Shown here: in pieces, positions 49,429 to 58,187 of the stretch
Layout: each line of letters opens with the position of its first letter
Position numbering within the stretch: the first letter of the stretch is position 1
Source of the DNA: Acidobacteriota bacterium
Lineage (GTDB): Bacteria > Acidobacteriota > Terriglobia > Terriglobales > Acidobacteriaceae
DNA: 64,000 nt
Direction of reading: 5' to 3'
NCBI GenBank assembly: GCA_021792135.1
Contig: JAJYVF010000004.1
Span: forward strand, 62,001-126,000
Program-made: the position numbers and the translations under genes
The notes under the pieces: generated by a model
What the model was told of the DNA's origin: nothing
What the model saw: only the letters and a program-made list of their open reading frames with translations
Databases searched by the model: none

Positions 49429-50199
49429 ATGCAGAACAGCGAGCAAAATGGCAAGGCTCAGGAGTCCTTTCTCGAAGGGCTCTCGTCCACCTGCGGCGTT
49501 GTTGCAGTGGCGATGTTCGTCTTTGTGTTTCTCTTTCAGAATTTCTTTATTCCTTCCTCCTCGATGGCCAGTACGCTCCTGGTAGGCGATCACGTGATGG
49601 TGGATCGCGAGACGTTTGCGCCGGCAACCAGGTGGGCGCCTTTCGTGCACTATCGCGATGTTCGCCGCGGAGACATTGTTGTTTTCTATAAGCCGGCGGA
49701 AGAGGCCGACGGGCAGCACATGATTCTGGTCAAGCGGGTCATCGGCATCCCCGGCGACCACATCCACCTGCGCGACGGTGTCGTCTGCCTGAATGGCAAG
49801 GCACAGACTGAACCCGAGGCAGCAAAGCCAACTCCGAGCACCTTCGATGCGTACGCCGATGATTTCCCCTCGGTGCCGGCCGCCGGCATGCCCGCTGTAA
49901 CGGCAGAGTGGGCAGAGTCGCTGCCTTCGTATGTTCACAATGGCGATCTTGTTGTGCCGCCAGGCCAGTACTTCGTGATGGGCGACAACCGGGATAACAG
50001 CCTCGACAGCCGCTTCTGGGGCTTCGTGCCTCGCGCCGACATTCTGGGACGCCCGCTCTTCGTCTACTGGTCGATTGCAGTACCGGAATCCGACTCGGAG
50101 ACCGTGCCGCTGAGCGAACAGGTCCGCTCGTCGTTCAGCGAGCTGACTCATTTCTTCGCAGAAACGCGCTGGCTGAGGACCTTCCACCGAATCCAGTAG
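49429..50199 (+). CDS. lepB: Signal peptidase I (256 aa)
   Basis: An N-terminal membrane helix (VVAVAMFVFVFLFQNFF) is followed by the catalytic serine in PSSSMAST (Ser45), the general-base lysine in LVKRVIGIPGD (Lys102), and the conserved FVMGDNRDNSLDSRFWG box. It removes signal peptides from exported proteins. The insertion between the Lys box and GDNRDNS (TPSTFDAYADDFPSVPAAG) is usual for acidobacterial enzymes of this type, as far as I can judge. A purine-rich AGGAC/GAGAGG region precedes the ATG. Confidence 0.93.
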   Translation: MQNSEQNGKAQESFLEGLSSTCGVVAVAMFVFVFLFQNFFIPSSSMASTLLVGDHVMVDRETFAPATRWAPFVHYRDVRRGDIVVFYKPAEEADGQHMILVKRVIGIPGDHIHLRDGVVCLNGKAQTEPEAAKPTPSTFDAYADDFPSVPAAGMPAVTAEWAESLPSYVHNGDLVVPPGQYFVMGDNRDNSLDSRFWGFVPRADILGRPLFVYWSIAVPESDSETVPLSEQVRSSFSELTHFFAETRWLRTFHRIQ

Positions 50200-50272
50200 C
50201 CTTCCCCGCCATCGCGCGGGACAACATCCACCCGAAGCATTCAGTCCTCCTGGTCAGCCGGGCTGCGCGGCG

Positions 50273-52813
50273 TTACTCGCCGGTCGCGGCAAGGATGAGA
50301 TCGGAAGCCGCGGCGCTCTGCGGAATCGCTACACTGAGCACGCGATGCGCCCCGTCATACTGCGGGTTGCTGACCGGTTCTCCATTCAGCGTGACCGATG
50401 CTTTGGCGGAAGGCCAGTCATAGACAGCCACCCGCACTTCGTTCCACCAGGGCTTCATGGTGCCGCTCTGCGCTCCGATGTGCAGCGACAGATGTCCCGG
50501 CCATACCTCGCAGGTGTACTCGATGCGAAGATAATCGCCTCTGCGGTAGTCAAGGGTGGTGCCGTCGTCCTGATAGAGAGATCCCCTGCAATCCGGCCCT
50601 GGATAAACGCGCAGTTCCAGCGGCCCATTCGGCTTCTGGTCCGTGTCCTGCACCAGCGGTTCCGTGGGAATGATCGATCCGCCGCGCACATAGACCGGCA
50701 GCAGACTGGTCTGGTTCGCGACGGCGATGGTTTCCAGCGGACTGGCCGGCTCCGTGCTTCCGGCCTGCGCCGCTTTCCTGGGGAGGACTTCGCCGGCTTC
50801 GCGATGGGTCACGCGCTTTCCCGTCCAGTAGTCATACCAGGGCAGCGGCGGAAACAGCACCTCATAATCCTGCGCTTCATCGGGATACGGCGCGGGTGCG
50901 ACCAGCAGATCCGGGCCGAAGAGAAACTCGCTCCCCGCATCCAGGTCCAGCGGATGGCGATCCGGGGTGGCATCGGGAAATTCGAGGAACAGCGGCCGCA
51001 TGATGGGAATTCCCGTGCGCGACGCATACTCGGCCGTGGTGTAGAGATAGGGCATCAGCCGGTAGCGTTCATCGATGTAATGCCGCCGGACCGCCTCCAT
51101 CGCCGCCCCCCCAACCCACGGCTCCTGAGGATTGCTGCCCTTCTCGGTGTGGTCGCGCATGATGGGATTGAATGCGCCGACCTCGATCCATTTCGTGAGC
51201 AGATCCATCTGCGGTGATCCCGCGTACCCGCCCAGATCATCACCCACCATGTAGTAGCCGCACATTCCCAGGCTCTCCAGCATGGGTGTGCTCAGGCGCA
51301 GATGCGACCACGAACTCGAATTATCTCCCGTCCAGGTCGCTCCATAACGCTGGCCTCCCGCATAGGTAGCGCGCGTCAGCACAAAGGGCCGCTGATTGGG
51401 TTTGAGCGCCAGCAGTCCATCGTAGGTGGCACGCGCATTCTGCATTCCCATGATGTTGTGAATCTCGCGCTGGGTCACGGTGCGCGGGGCAAAACCCGGC
51501 TCCTCGATTTTGCCGAGAACATCGAGAGGAACGGTCTTTGACGGCGTGTCAAAAACCGAAGGTTCGTTCATGTCATTCCAGAAACCCGCGACACCTTCGT
51601 CATAGAACGTCCTGTACAGCATGCCCCACCAGCGGCGCGTGCTCTGCTCGGTGAAGTCCGGAAACACCGACGGCCCCGGCCAGACAATGCCCACAAAATT
51701 CGAGCCGTCGGGATTCTTCAGGAAATGATCGCCGGCCGCACCCGAGTTGTACGGCCCGTATCCCTGGTTCGGCAGATAGGCGATATGCAGGTCGGTGATC
51801 GTGATCAGATGGAACTGCATTCGCTTCAGCTCCTGTACGAAATCAGGAAAATTCGGGAATTTTGATGGGTCCACTGTGAACGGCCGGTTCTTGATCTGGT
51901 AGTCGATATCCATGTAGAGCGCATCCGCAGGAATGCGGTCGGCGCGCAGCCGGTCAGCGATGCTCTTCAGTTCCTGCTCCGTTCCGTAGCTGTAGCGCGA
52001 CTGCTGAAACCCGAAGGACCAGAGCGGCGGCAGCGCAGTGGTGCCCGTCAGCCATGCGTAATCTTCTTCTACCTGCTTCGGCGCCGGACCATACAGGATG
52101 TAGTAATCGAGCGAACCGCCCTCGGCTCCGAAGGAATACACATCGCGCAGAGCCTTCCCGAAATCGAATTCGCTCCTCCACGTGCTATCGAGAAGTATGC
52201 CGTAGCTGACACCCGCGCGATCTGTGAGGAAGAACGGAATGCTCTTGTAGAGCGGATCGGTTCCTTCCTGGAATCGATACGCGTCGGTGTTCCACATGAC
52301 GTATGCGCCGTTGCGGCGGTCGAGAGGCCCCGTCTTGTCGCCCAGCCCAAAGTAGTGCTCGTCCTCCGGCATCTGCTTCCACGCGCGAAAACCGATGTCG
52401 CCGCTGCTTTCGTCCCTCCGAAACTCCACCGGCCGCATATCCCTGACGATCGCCTTGCCATCCTCATCGAAAACCGTGAGCCGCAGATCCTCGCGGCTGA
52501 TGCGCACGCGCAGCGTACCCGTGTCGAAGCCAATGGAGGAAGAATCCTGCTGTGCTGTAACGTCCACACTGGCTTTCAGAGCATCGGCCAGCACAGCCCA
52601 GGACGCATTTTCAGGGAGCGTGTGACTCGCCGACATTTCCACGCGAAGGATGTCGCGACGCAGAGCGGTGATCCTGACGCTGCCCGGCCCGCTCTCAATC
52701 TCGATTCCGTTCGGCAGCGCGTGAAATGAGCTGAGTTTGTTCAGCACCACGGTTTGGGCCTGCATCCCGGCAATGCCCGATGCCAGCAGAACAGCACACA
52801 GGATCCAGCGCAT
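50273..52813 (-). CDS. Secreted GH31 alpha-glucosidase-like enzyme (846 aa)
   Basis: A signal peptide (MRWILCAVLLASGIAGMQAQ) starts the protein. GH31 motifs are present: ADALYMDIDYQIKNRPF, GFWNDMNEPSVFD with the nucleophile Asp near residue 412, and GATWTGDNSSSWSHL with the acid/base Asp near 496, then YLYTTAEYASRTGIPIMRPL. The N-terminal beta domain (GLGDKTGPLDRRNGAYVMWN) is typical. The substrate is probably alpha-glucosides, though xylosidase or transferase activity cannot be excluded from sequence alone. Confidence 0.92.
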   Translation of the reverse strand: MRWILCAVLLASGIAGMQAQTVVLNKLSSFHALPNGIEIESGPGSVRITALRRDILRVEMSASHTLPENASWAVLADALKASVDVTAQQDSSSIGFDTGTLRVRISREDLRLTVFDEDGKAIVRDMRPVEFRRDESSGDIGFRAWKQMPEDEHYFGLGDKTGPLDRRNGAYVMWNTDAYRFQEGTDPLYKSIPFFLTDRAGVSYGILLDSTWRSEFDFGKALRDVYSFGAEGGSLDYYILYGPAPKQVEEDYAWLTGTTALPPLWSFGFQQSRYSYGTEQELKSIADRLRADRIPADALYMDIDYQIKNRPFTVDPSKFPNFPDFVQELKRMQFHLITITDLHIAYLPNQGYGPYNSGAAGDHFLKNPDGSNFVGIVWPGPSVFPDFTEQSTRRWWGMLYRTFYDEGVAGFWNDMNEPSVFDTPSKTVPLDVLGKIEEPGFAPRTVTQREIHNIMGMQNARATYDGLLALKPNQRPFVLTRATYAGGQRYGATWTGDNSSSWSHLRLSTPMLESLGMCGYYMVGDDLGGYAGSPQMDLLTKWIEVGAFNPIMRDHTEKGSNPQEPWVGGAAMEAVRRHYIDERYRLMPYLYTTAEYASRTGIPIMRPLFLEFPDATPDRHPLDLDAGSEFLFGPDLLVAPAPYPDEAQDYEVLFPPLPWYDYWTGKRVTHREAGEVLPRKAAQAGSTEPASPLETIAVANQTSLLPVYVRGGSIIPTEPLVQDTDQKPNGPLELRVYPGPDCRGSLYQDDGTTLDYRRGDYLRIEYTCEVWPGHLSLHIGAQSGTMKPWWNEVRVAVYDWPSAKASVTLNGEPVSNPQYDGAHRVLSVAIPQSAAASDLILAATGE

Positions 52814-53263
52814 GAGTCAATCCCTCCTGAACTCTTCCCCGAAGCACACCCTCGTACAGCGCGCACGCACCTTCGCGAGAGCCAGCCGCCTCTGTATCTC
52901 TTTCTGTATACATGGGCGACACGCGCCGCATCGCCGCGTTTTCATTAACGGGAGAAACTGGTCATCAACAGAGCGCAGCCGCGGCAGTTGCGGTCATTGA
53001 CGGGACCAAATTGTACCGCATGCAGAAGTTCTGACACCGTAACTACCGCATTGCAGATCGGCCCGCAAGGCCGCGGAGCGATCTCCCGCGCACAAACAGC
53101 GCAAAATTTTGGACATTTCTCGCAGCCCCGGAAATGATAACTACTTTCGGGTTAACAACACAGGTTCGCAGCCCATCGGAGAGCTCCGAAGTTGCGACGG
53201 AATCATGTATTCTGATAGCGAGTCCTTATGTTGGCACTCAGTTCAGCAACAGGAGAAACTGGA
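52814..53263. other. Divergent intergenic region (450 bp)
   Basis: No gene is supported on either strand. It must carry the promoters of the GH31 gene (leftward) and the DUF2934 gene (rightward). A short frame beginning at 53,228 merely extends the DUF2934 gene upstream of its ribosome site. Confidence 0.4.
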
Positions 53264-53554
53264 ATGGCAGAGACGACGAAGAAGGCAAAGGCACCCGCAA
53301 CTCCACGCAAAAGGGGGACTAAGACGACGACGGCTGCGGCAGAGGCGCAGGCCGCAGCAAGGTCTCAGGTCGCGGCAGATCCGAAGCCGGCAATGGCGTC
53401 TCAGACTGCGACGGACCACAAGCTGCGAGCGGTGTCTCACGATGAGATCGCGCGCCTGGCTCATCAGTACTGGACCGAGCGCGGCTACCGGCACGGCAAC
53501 CCGGAGGAGGACTGGTACAGGGCCGAGCAGGATCTGCGGAAAAAGGCTTCCTAA
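53264..53554 (+). CDS. DUF2934 family protein (96 aa)
   Basis: A basic, Ala/Thr/Lys-rich low-complexity N-terminus (AETTKKAKAPATPRKRGTK) precedes the DUF2934 core: SHDEIARLAHQYWTERGYR, then GNPEEDWYRAEQDL. The family is common in Acidobacteria and Proteobacteria and has no known function. The ATG at 53,264 is eight bases after AGGAG. An in-frame ATG at 53,228 lacks such a site. Confidence 0.85.
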   Translation: MAETTKKAKAPATPRKRGTKTTTAAAEAQAAARSQVAADPKPAMASQTATDHKLRAVSHDEIARLAHQYWTERGYRHGNPEEDWYRAEQDLRKKAS

Positions 53555-53880
53555 GTAACGTATTCATAAGTGCTGTAAGTCGTTTGCCCTTTTCTGTGTC
53601 AAGCAATCTCGGCGAGTTCCGGCGAAGACTACGTTCCCGGTCTATGTTGCGGCTAATTCGCCTGTATTAACTCAAGTGTCTACGTTTGTGTCTGGGATGA
53701 GGTTTGCGCTGCCGACAGCATCGCGACGCCGGCAGTGCAGGACAACCCTGCTGTGTGCCCTGACTCGATAACGATGCGCGCTGCACGTTGGTGGCGGACG
53801 CGGTGGAACCTGCAATGTGCGAGCGCTGGGAGGCGTCTGGACTCCCCCGCTGGCGCTGCTGTCGAGATCGTGCTAAGTTT
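53555..53880. other. Gap without a gene upstream of the tetR-like gene (326 bp)
   Basis: No credible gene or strong hairpin was seen. The promoter of the efflux operon should lie in its right part, next to the palindrome at 53,881. Confidence 0.4.
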
Positions 53881-53898
53881 TGACTAACTGGTTAATCA
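53881..53898. promoter_or_regulatory. Candidate TetR operator
   Basis: TGACTAACTGGTTAATCA is an imperfect palindrome (arms TGACTAAC and GTTAATCA, seven of eight positions paired). It ends one base before the GTG start of the TetR-type gene, so a bound repressor would block its own operon. TetR-family operators are often of this size and symmetry. Confidence 0.6.
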
Positions 53899-53899
53899 A

Positions 53900-54619
53900 G
53901 TGACCTCACGACGCCACAGCCCGCGCGCCGATCAGTCGCGACAGAGAATCCTCCAGGCGGCCATCTGCGAATTCAGCGAACATGGACTCGCCGGCGCCCG
54001 CACCGGCTCTATCGCCACATCGGCCGGCGTCAATAAGGCCCTGCTCTACTACTACTTTCGCGACAAGGAGTCTCTTTACGCCGCCGCGCTGGACGAGGTG
54101 GCAGGCAAGGTGGCCGGCGACGCGCTGGCGGTGCTCCAGCTCAACTGCAGCCCCGGCGAACGAATGCTCCGCTTCGCCCTGCAGCACTTCGACCGCATCC
54201 TCGCCCAGCAGGGATTTCAGGCGCTCATGCAGCAGGAAATGGTGCGCCTGCGCGAAGGCCACGGCAGCGCCATGCGGATCATCGCAAAGCGCGCCTTCGA
54301 GCCGATGTTCCGTCGCCTCCAGACCATCGTGCAGGAGGGGATCCGCAGCGGCGAACTGTGCGACGTAGACGATATGCAGATGATGTACGCCGCTCTGGGA
54401 GCCAACATCTTCTACTTCCTCAGTGCGCCGATGATGCGCCTGATCGCCCCTTCCGCCCCCATGGCGCCCGCTGCCGTCGGCTCCCGGCGCGTGGCGGCGC
54501 TGGAGTTCCTCGGCCAGGCGATTTTTGTGGACCGCAGGCGCGGCACCCGCCTTGCAAAAGCCGTGCTCGCTTCCACTCCCATGCCCGAGTGCTCACCCCC
54601 CCGGGGAAGAACAGTATGA
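53900..54619 (+). CDS. TetR/AcrR-family regulator of the efflux operon (239 aa)
   Basis: Translation begins at GTG. The N-terminal HTH is typical: SRQRILQAAICEFSEHGLAG, then IATSAGVNKALLYYYFRDKE. The C-terminal ligand domain is helical. The stop overlaps the next start by four bases (ATGA). With HlyD-like, ABC ATPase and permease genes behind it, the operon parallels Escherichia coli cecR(ybiH)-ybhGFSR in order and type. It probably represses the operon through the palindrome at 53,881. Confidence 0.88.
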   Translation: MTSRRHSPRADQSRQRILQAAICEFSEHGLAGARTGSIATSAGVNKALLYYYFRDKESLYAAALDEVAGKVAGDALAVLQLNCSPGERMLRFALQHFDRILAQQGFQALMQQEMVRLREGHGSAMRIIAKRAFEPMFRRLQTIVQEGIRSGELCDVDDMQMMYAALGANIFYFLSAPMMRLIAPSAPMAPAAVGSRRVAALEFLGQAIFVDRRRGTRLAKAVLASTPMPECSPPRGRTV

Positions 54620-55680
54620 AACCACGCAATGGAATCTTCCTGGTCATGGGCGTGCTGCTGGTCATCGCCCTCTGCTGGTATTTTCTTTCGACCGACCGCA
54701 CGAGCGACCTGCAGCTCATCGGCACGGTCGATGCCAATGAGGTCATCGTCAGCTCCCGCATTCAGGGCCGCATCGCTTCCCTGACCGTGCAGGAGGGCGA
54801 CAGGGTCACTGCGGGCCAGCTGATCGCCACCATCGAGGCGCAGGATCTGACCGCTGCGCGCAACGCCGCGCGCGCCGTTGTTTCCGGCGAACGATCGAAG
54901 CTCGCGGGTTCCCGCGACACCGAGCGCCAGACCGTGGGTGGGACCGAAAGCCAGGTAGCAGTGGCGCAGGCCCAGCTGCGCGTTGCCAGGGCTTCTCTCG
55001 CCCAGGCGCAGGCCCAGTACGAACATCAGGAGGCCGACACGCGGCGCACGGTGGCGCTCGCCAGGGCGGGCGTGAGCAGCCAGCAGACCCGCGATGAGAT
55101 GGTCACCAGCCTCAACGCCGCCAAAGCCGCGGTCGACTCCGCCCGTGAGAATGTCGACGTTCAGGCCGCCGCCCTCAAAACCGCCGAGGCCAATCTGTTC
55201 CAGGCCCGGGCGGCAGCCCATACGGTCGCTTCCACCCAGGCCGATATGCGCAATGCTCAGGATCTCCTCCATCAGGCGCAGGTGCAGCTCGGCTACGCGC
55301 GCATTCTCTCTCCCGTGACCGGCATTGTGAACGTCCGCGCCGCGCTGCAGGGAGAAGTCGTCTCGACGGCAACGCCGATCGTCACAATCGTGGATCTCTC
55401 ACAGACATGGGTCTACGCGCCCCTGCCGGAGACCTATGCCGACGCGGTGGAACTGGGCGACAAACTCCGTGTGGTGATGCCCAGCGGCGCCGCGCTCGAG
55501 GGCGCCGTCATCGCCAAGGCGGCGCTGGCCGGCTTCGCCACGCAGCGCGACGTCAGCCGCCGCAAGCGCGACATCGAAACCGTCCAGCTTAAGCTGCTCA
55601 TTCCTAATCCCGGCATGCGCTATGTGCCGGGGATGATCGCCGAGGTTTATATCCCTCACGACAAGCTGGTGCGGCAATGA
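54616..55680 (+). CDS. HlyD-family membrane fusion protein (354 aa)
   Basis: An N-terminal membrane anchor (GIFLVMGVLLVIALCWYFLS) is followed by a biotinyl-lipoyl-like half (IASLTVQEGDRVTAGQLIAT), a long coiled-coil hairpin (VAQAQLRVARASLAQAQAQY) and the second half (YARILSPVTGIVNVRAALQG). It should bridge the permease to the outer membrane. Four-base overlaps join it to both neighbours. Confidence 0.93.
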   Translation: MKPRNGIFLVMGVLLVIALCWYFLSTDRTSDLQLIGTVDANEVIVSSRIQGRIASLTVQEGDRVTAGQLIATIEAQDLTAARNAARAVVSGERSKLAGSRDTERQTVGGTESQVAVAQAQLRVARASLAQAQAQYEHQEADTRRTVALARAGVSSQQTRDEMVTSLNAAKAAVDSARENVDVQAAALKTAEANLFQARAAAHTVASTQADMRNAQDLLHQAQVQLGYARILSPVTGIVNVRAALQGEVVSTATPIVTIVDLSQTWVYAPLPETYADAVELGDKLRVVMPSGAALEGAVIAKAALAGFATQRDVSRRKRDIETVQLKLLIPNPGMRYVPGMIAEVYIPHDKLVRQ

Positions 55681-56684
55681 CCGCGGCTACGCCTGCCATT
55701 GAGGTCGAAAACATCGTCAAGCGCTACGGCTCCTTTGAGGCCGTGGGCGGCGTAACTTTTCAGGTCGCCGACAGCGAGATCTTTGGGCTCCTCGGTCCCA
55801 ACGGCGCAGGCAAATCGACGCTCATCCGCATGATGACCACGCTGATTCCGGTCACTGAAGGCCGGGCGCTCATTGCAGGGCACGATGTTGTCCGCGAACC
55901 GGACGCGGTACGGCGGCTTATCGGAGTGATCCCCCAGGCTCTCACCAGCGATATCGACCTCACGGTCGAGGAGAACCTCTCCATTTACGCAAAGCTCTAC
56001 GGCGTGCCCCGCGCCGAGCGCGAACGCAACATTACGCGGCTGCTCGAGGCCGTCGATCTGACAAAGTGGCGGCAGGCACAGACGAAAACCCTCTCCGGCG
56101 GCATGCGCCGCCGGCTCGAAATCGCTCGCGGACTGGTGCACAGCCCGCGCATCTTCTTCCTCGACGAGCCGACGACGGGGCTCGATCCCGTCTCCCGCGT
56201 TGCCGTCTGGGAAATGCTGGATCGCCTGCGCATCAGCATGAAGCTGACCATCCTGATCACGACGCATTACATGGATGAAGCCGACAATCTCTGCGACCGC
56301 ATCGCCATCATCGACCACGGAAAACTGGTAGCGCTCAATACACCGCTGGGGCTGAAGGCCAGCGTGCCCGGTACCAGCGTGGTTGACGTTCAGTTCGGCG
56401 GCCAGCACCTGGATCGCAAATCGAGACTCGAACAGCTTGAGGGTGTCACCGCTGTGGAATCGCGGGGTTCCGGAGAATACCGCGTGATGACTTCCAATGG
56501 TTCGCTGACCACCACGCAGCTCGTGGGGATGGCGAGCACGCTCGGTGATCCCATCCGCGCGCTGAGCGTCCAGAACACCACGCTCGATGATGTTTTCGTC
56601 CACTACACGGGCCGCCAGCTGCGCGACGAGCAGGTGAAGGCTGTCGGATTCATCATGCCGCCGCGTCCGGGGATGCAGCCATGA
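55677..56684 (+). CDS. ABC-2 type transporter ATP-binding protein (335 aa)
   Basis: Walker A is GPNGAGKSTLIRM, the signature is LSGGMRRRLEIARGL, and Walker B is IFFLDEPTTGLD, followed by the switch ITTHYMDEADNLCDR. The C-terminal extension (IRALSVQNTTLDDVFVHYTG) is typical of DrrA/YbhF-type ATPases. It powers the permease encoded next to it, and the genes overlap by four bases. Confidence 0.95.
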   Translation: MTAATPAIEVENIVKRYGSFEAVGGVTFQVADSEIFGLLGPNGAGKSTLIRMMTTLIPVTEGRALIAGHDVVREPDAVRRLIGVIPQALTSDIDLTVEENLSIYAKLYGVPRAERERNITRLLEAVDLTKWRQAQTKTLSGGMRRRLEIARGLVHSPRIFFLDEPTTGLDPVSRVAVWEMLDRLRISMKLTILITTHYMDEADNLCDRIAIIDHGKLVALNTPLGLKASVPGTSVVDVQFGGQHLDRKSRLEQLEGVTAVESRGSGEYRVMTSNGSLTTTQLVGMASTLGDPIRALSVQNTTLDDVFVHYTGRQLRDEQVKAVGFIMPPRPGMQP

Positions 56685-57793
56685 ACCGCATGCTTGCCAT
56701 CGTGGAACGCGAACTGCGTAAGTTCTTTCGCTCGCCCGCGCTGATGCTGATGTCGATGATGCTGCCCCTGGTGCAGCTCATCATCCTGGGCAATGCCTTC
56801 GGCGGCAAAGTCACGCGCGCCCGTATGGGAGTGGTCGACTACGACCACGGCGAAGAAGCACTGAAGATTCACGAAGCCTTTCAGGCTGTGGCTGCCAATA
56901 TCCGCACCTTCTACACCATCCCCTACCAGAACGAGCAGCAGGCCCGCGAAGACGTGCAGACCGGCAAAATCGACGCCGCGGTGGTCATTCCGGCCGAGTA
57001 TTCCCGCCGCGTGCTGGCCGGCGAATCACCCCAGATCGGCCTTGTGGTCGACAACTCCGATCAGTTTGTCAGCGGCAGCATTGAAAGCGAGATGCAGTCG
57101 ATCGTCGACGCTCTGAACGCACCGCTGATTCAGCCCAAAGTCGTCCAGAACATTTCTCTGGAGATCGTGGAACTCTACCCGTATGTGGAGTACATGAAGT
57201 TCCTGCTGGCCGGCTCCATCGCCCTTGCCATGTATGTCTCGGTCATGATCGGCGGAGGCATGCTGTACATCGACGACAAAGCCCGCGGCGTCCATGAAGG
57301 CTATCTGGTAACACCGATCACGAAACTGGAACTGGTGCTGGGGCTGAATATCGCGGGAGCCGTAAAGGCCGTGCTCTCCGGCATCAGTCTCACGGTGATT
57401 GGTTCGCTGCTCGCGGGGCTGGGAGTGATCTTTCGTCCGGCTGCGGTGGTTCAGCTTTCTCTGCTGATTGTGGCGACGTCCATCGCCTTCAACGGCATGA
57501 TGTTTCTGCTCATGGTGCGCGTCGACGATCCTCTGGTGCCCCGCGCCATGTTCGGCGTGCTGAATACCCTGCTCTTCTTCCCCAGCGGCGCTATCTATCC
57601 GATCAAGGCCTTTCCCGCGTGGCTGCGCGCCATCGCCGTCGTCGATCCGTTTACCTACGCGGTGCACGGAATGAAAGCCATCCTGATCAAGGATGGCGGC
57701 TTCACGGCAATCCGGAATGACGTACTGTTTCTTTTCGGCTTTGGAATTGCTTCCCTGCTGATTGCAACGCCGCTGTTTCGGCGCACCCTGTAG
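56681..57793 (+). CDS. ABC-2 type transporter permease (370 aa)
   Basis: The N-terminal helix (ALMLMSMMLPLVQLIILGNA) is followed by a large extracytoplasmic domain (FYTIPYQNEQQAREDVQTG) and a C-terminal bundle of five helices (FLLAGSIALAMYVSVMIGGG, AVLSGISLTVIGSLLAGLGV, LFFPSGAIYPIKAFPAWLRA). This is the YbhS/YbhR or DrrB-like fold. Only one permease gene is present, so it probably forms a homodimer. Substrates are unknown: drugs, lipids or cell-envelope compounds. Confidence 0.93.
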   Translation: MNRMLAIVERELRKFFRSPALMLMSMMLPLVQLIILGNAFGGKVTRARMGVVDYDHGEEALKIHEAFQAVAANIRTFYTIPYQNEQQAREDVQTGKIDAAVVIPAEYSRRVLAGESPQIGLVVDNSDQFVSGSIESEMQSIVDALNAPLIQPKVVQNISLEIVELYPYVEYMKFLLAGSIALAMYVSVMIGGGMLYIDDKARGVHEGYLVTPITKLELVLGLNIAGAVKAVLSGISLTVIGSLLAGLGVIFRPAAVVQLSLLIVATSIAFNGMMFLLMVRVDDPLVPRAMFGVLNTLLFFPSGAIYPIKAFPAWLRAIAVVDPFTYAVHGMKAILIKDGGFTAIRNDVLFLFGFGIASLLIATPLFRRTL

Positions 57794-57798
57794 GGACG

Positions 57799-57820
57799 GT
57801 GGGCGCCGTGCAGCGCCCAC
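57799..57820. terminator. Hairpin between convergent genes
   Basis: Perfect 8-bp stem (GTGGGCGC with GCGCCCAC, loop CGTGCA) between the permease stop and the convergent small basic protein gene. No T tract follows on either strand, so it may be a weak bidirectional terminator. Confidence 0.4.
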
Positions 57821-57826
57821 CCGGGG

Positions 57827-58069
57827 TTATGCGGCTTTCTTCTGGGCGGCATTGCGCCGCGCGGCCCAGCGGCGCTTCAGGGCTTCTGAAATCCGCCGTC
57901 GTCCTTCCGGGGTAAGGTTGCGCCGTCTGGGGGCGCCCACGGACGCGGAGTTAACTGCCGCCGGTCTCCCCCTGCGTGAGCCGGATGAATTGCCGGCGAG
58001 CAGAGCCCGGGCTTCTTTCAACCGGGCAATTTCCTGGTCCAGTTCTGCAAGAATCTGCTTAACTTCCAC
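57827..58069 (-). CDS. Small basic DNA-binding-like protein (80 aa)
   Basis: An N-terminal acidic helix (MEVKQILAELDQEIARLKEA) leads to a Gly/Arg-rich linker (GSRRGRPAAVNS, resembling an AT-hook) and a basic C-terminal helix (LTPEGRRRISEALKRRWAAR) ending in a Lys/Ala tail. This coil plus basic segment arrangement is common in Acidobacteria. It may bind nucleic acid. The name is descriptive only. Confidence 0.7.
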   Translation of the reverse strand: MEVKQILAELDQEIARLKEARALLAGNSSGSRRGRPAAVNSASVGAPRRRNLTPEGRRRISEALKRRWAARRNAAQKKAA

Positions 58070-58187
58070 ACTTCCTCCAGATAGTTAGATAAAGAAGCCA
58101 TGCGAGATGACTTCCCGGACTCCTTCTTATGAGGGTAAATGTGGAAAGACGCCTTGACAAACAGACACACTCGGGACTGGAGACGAC

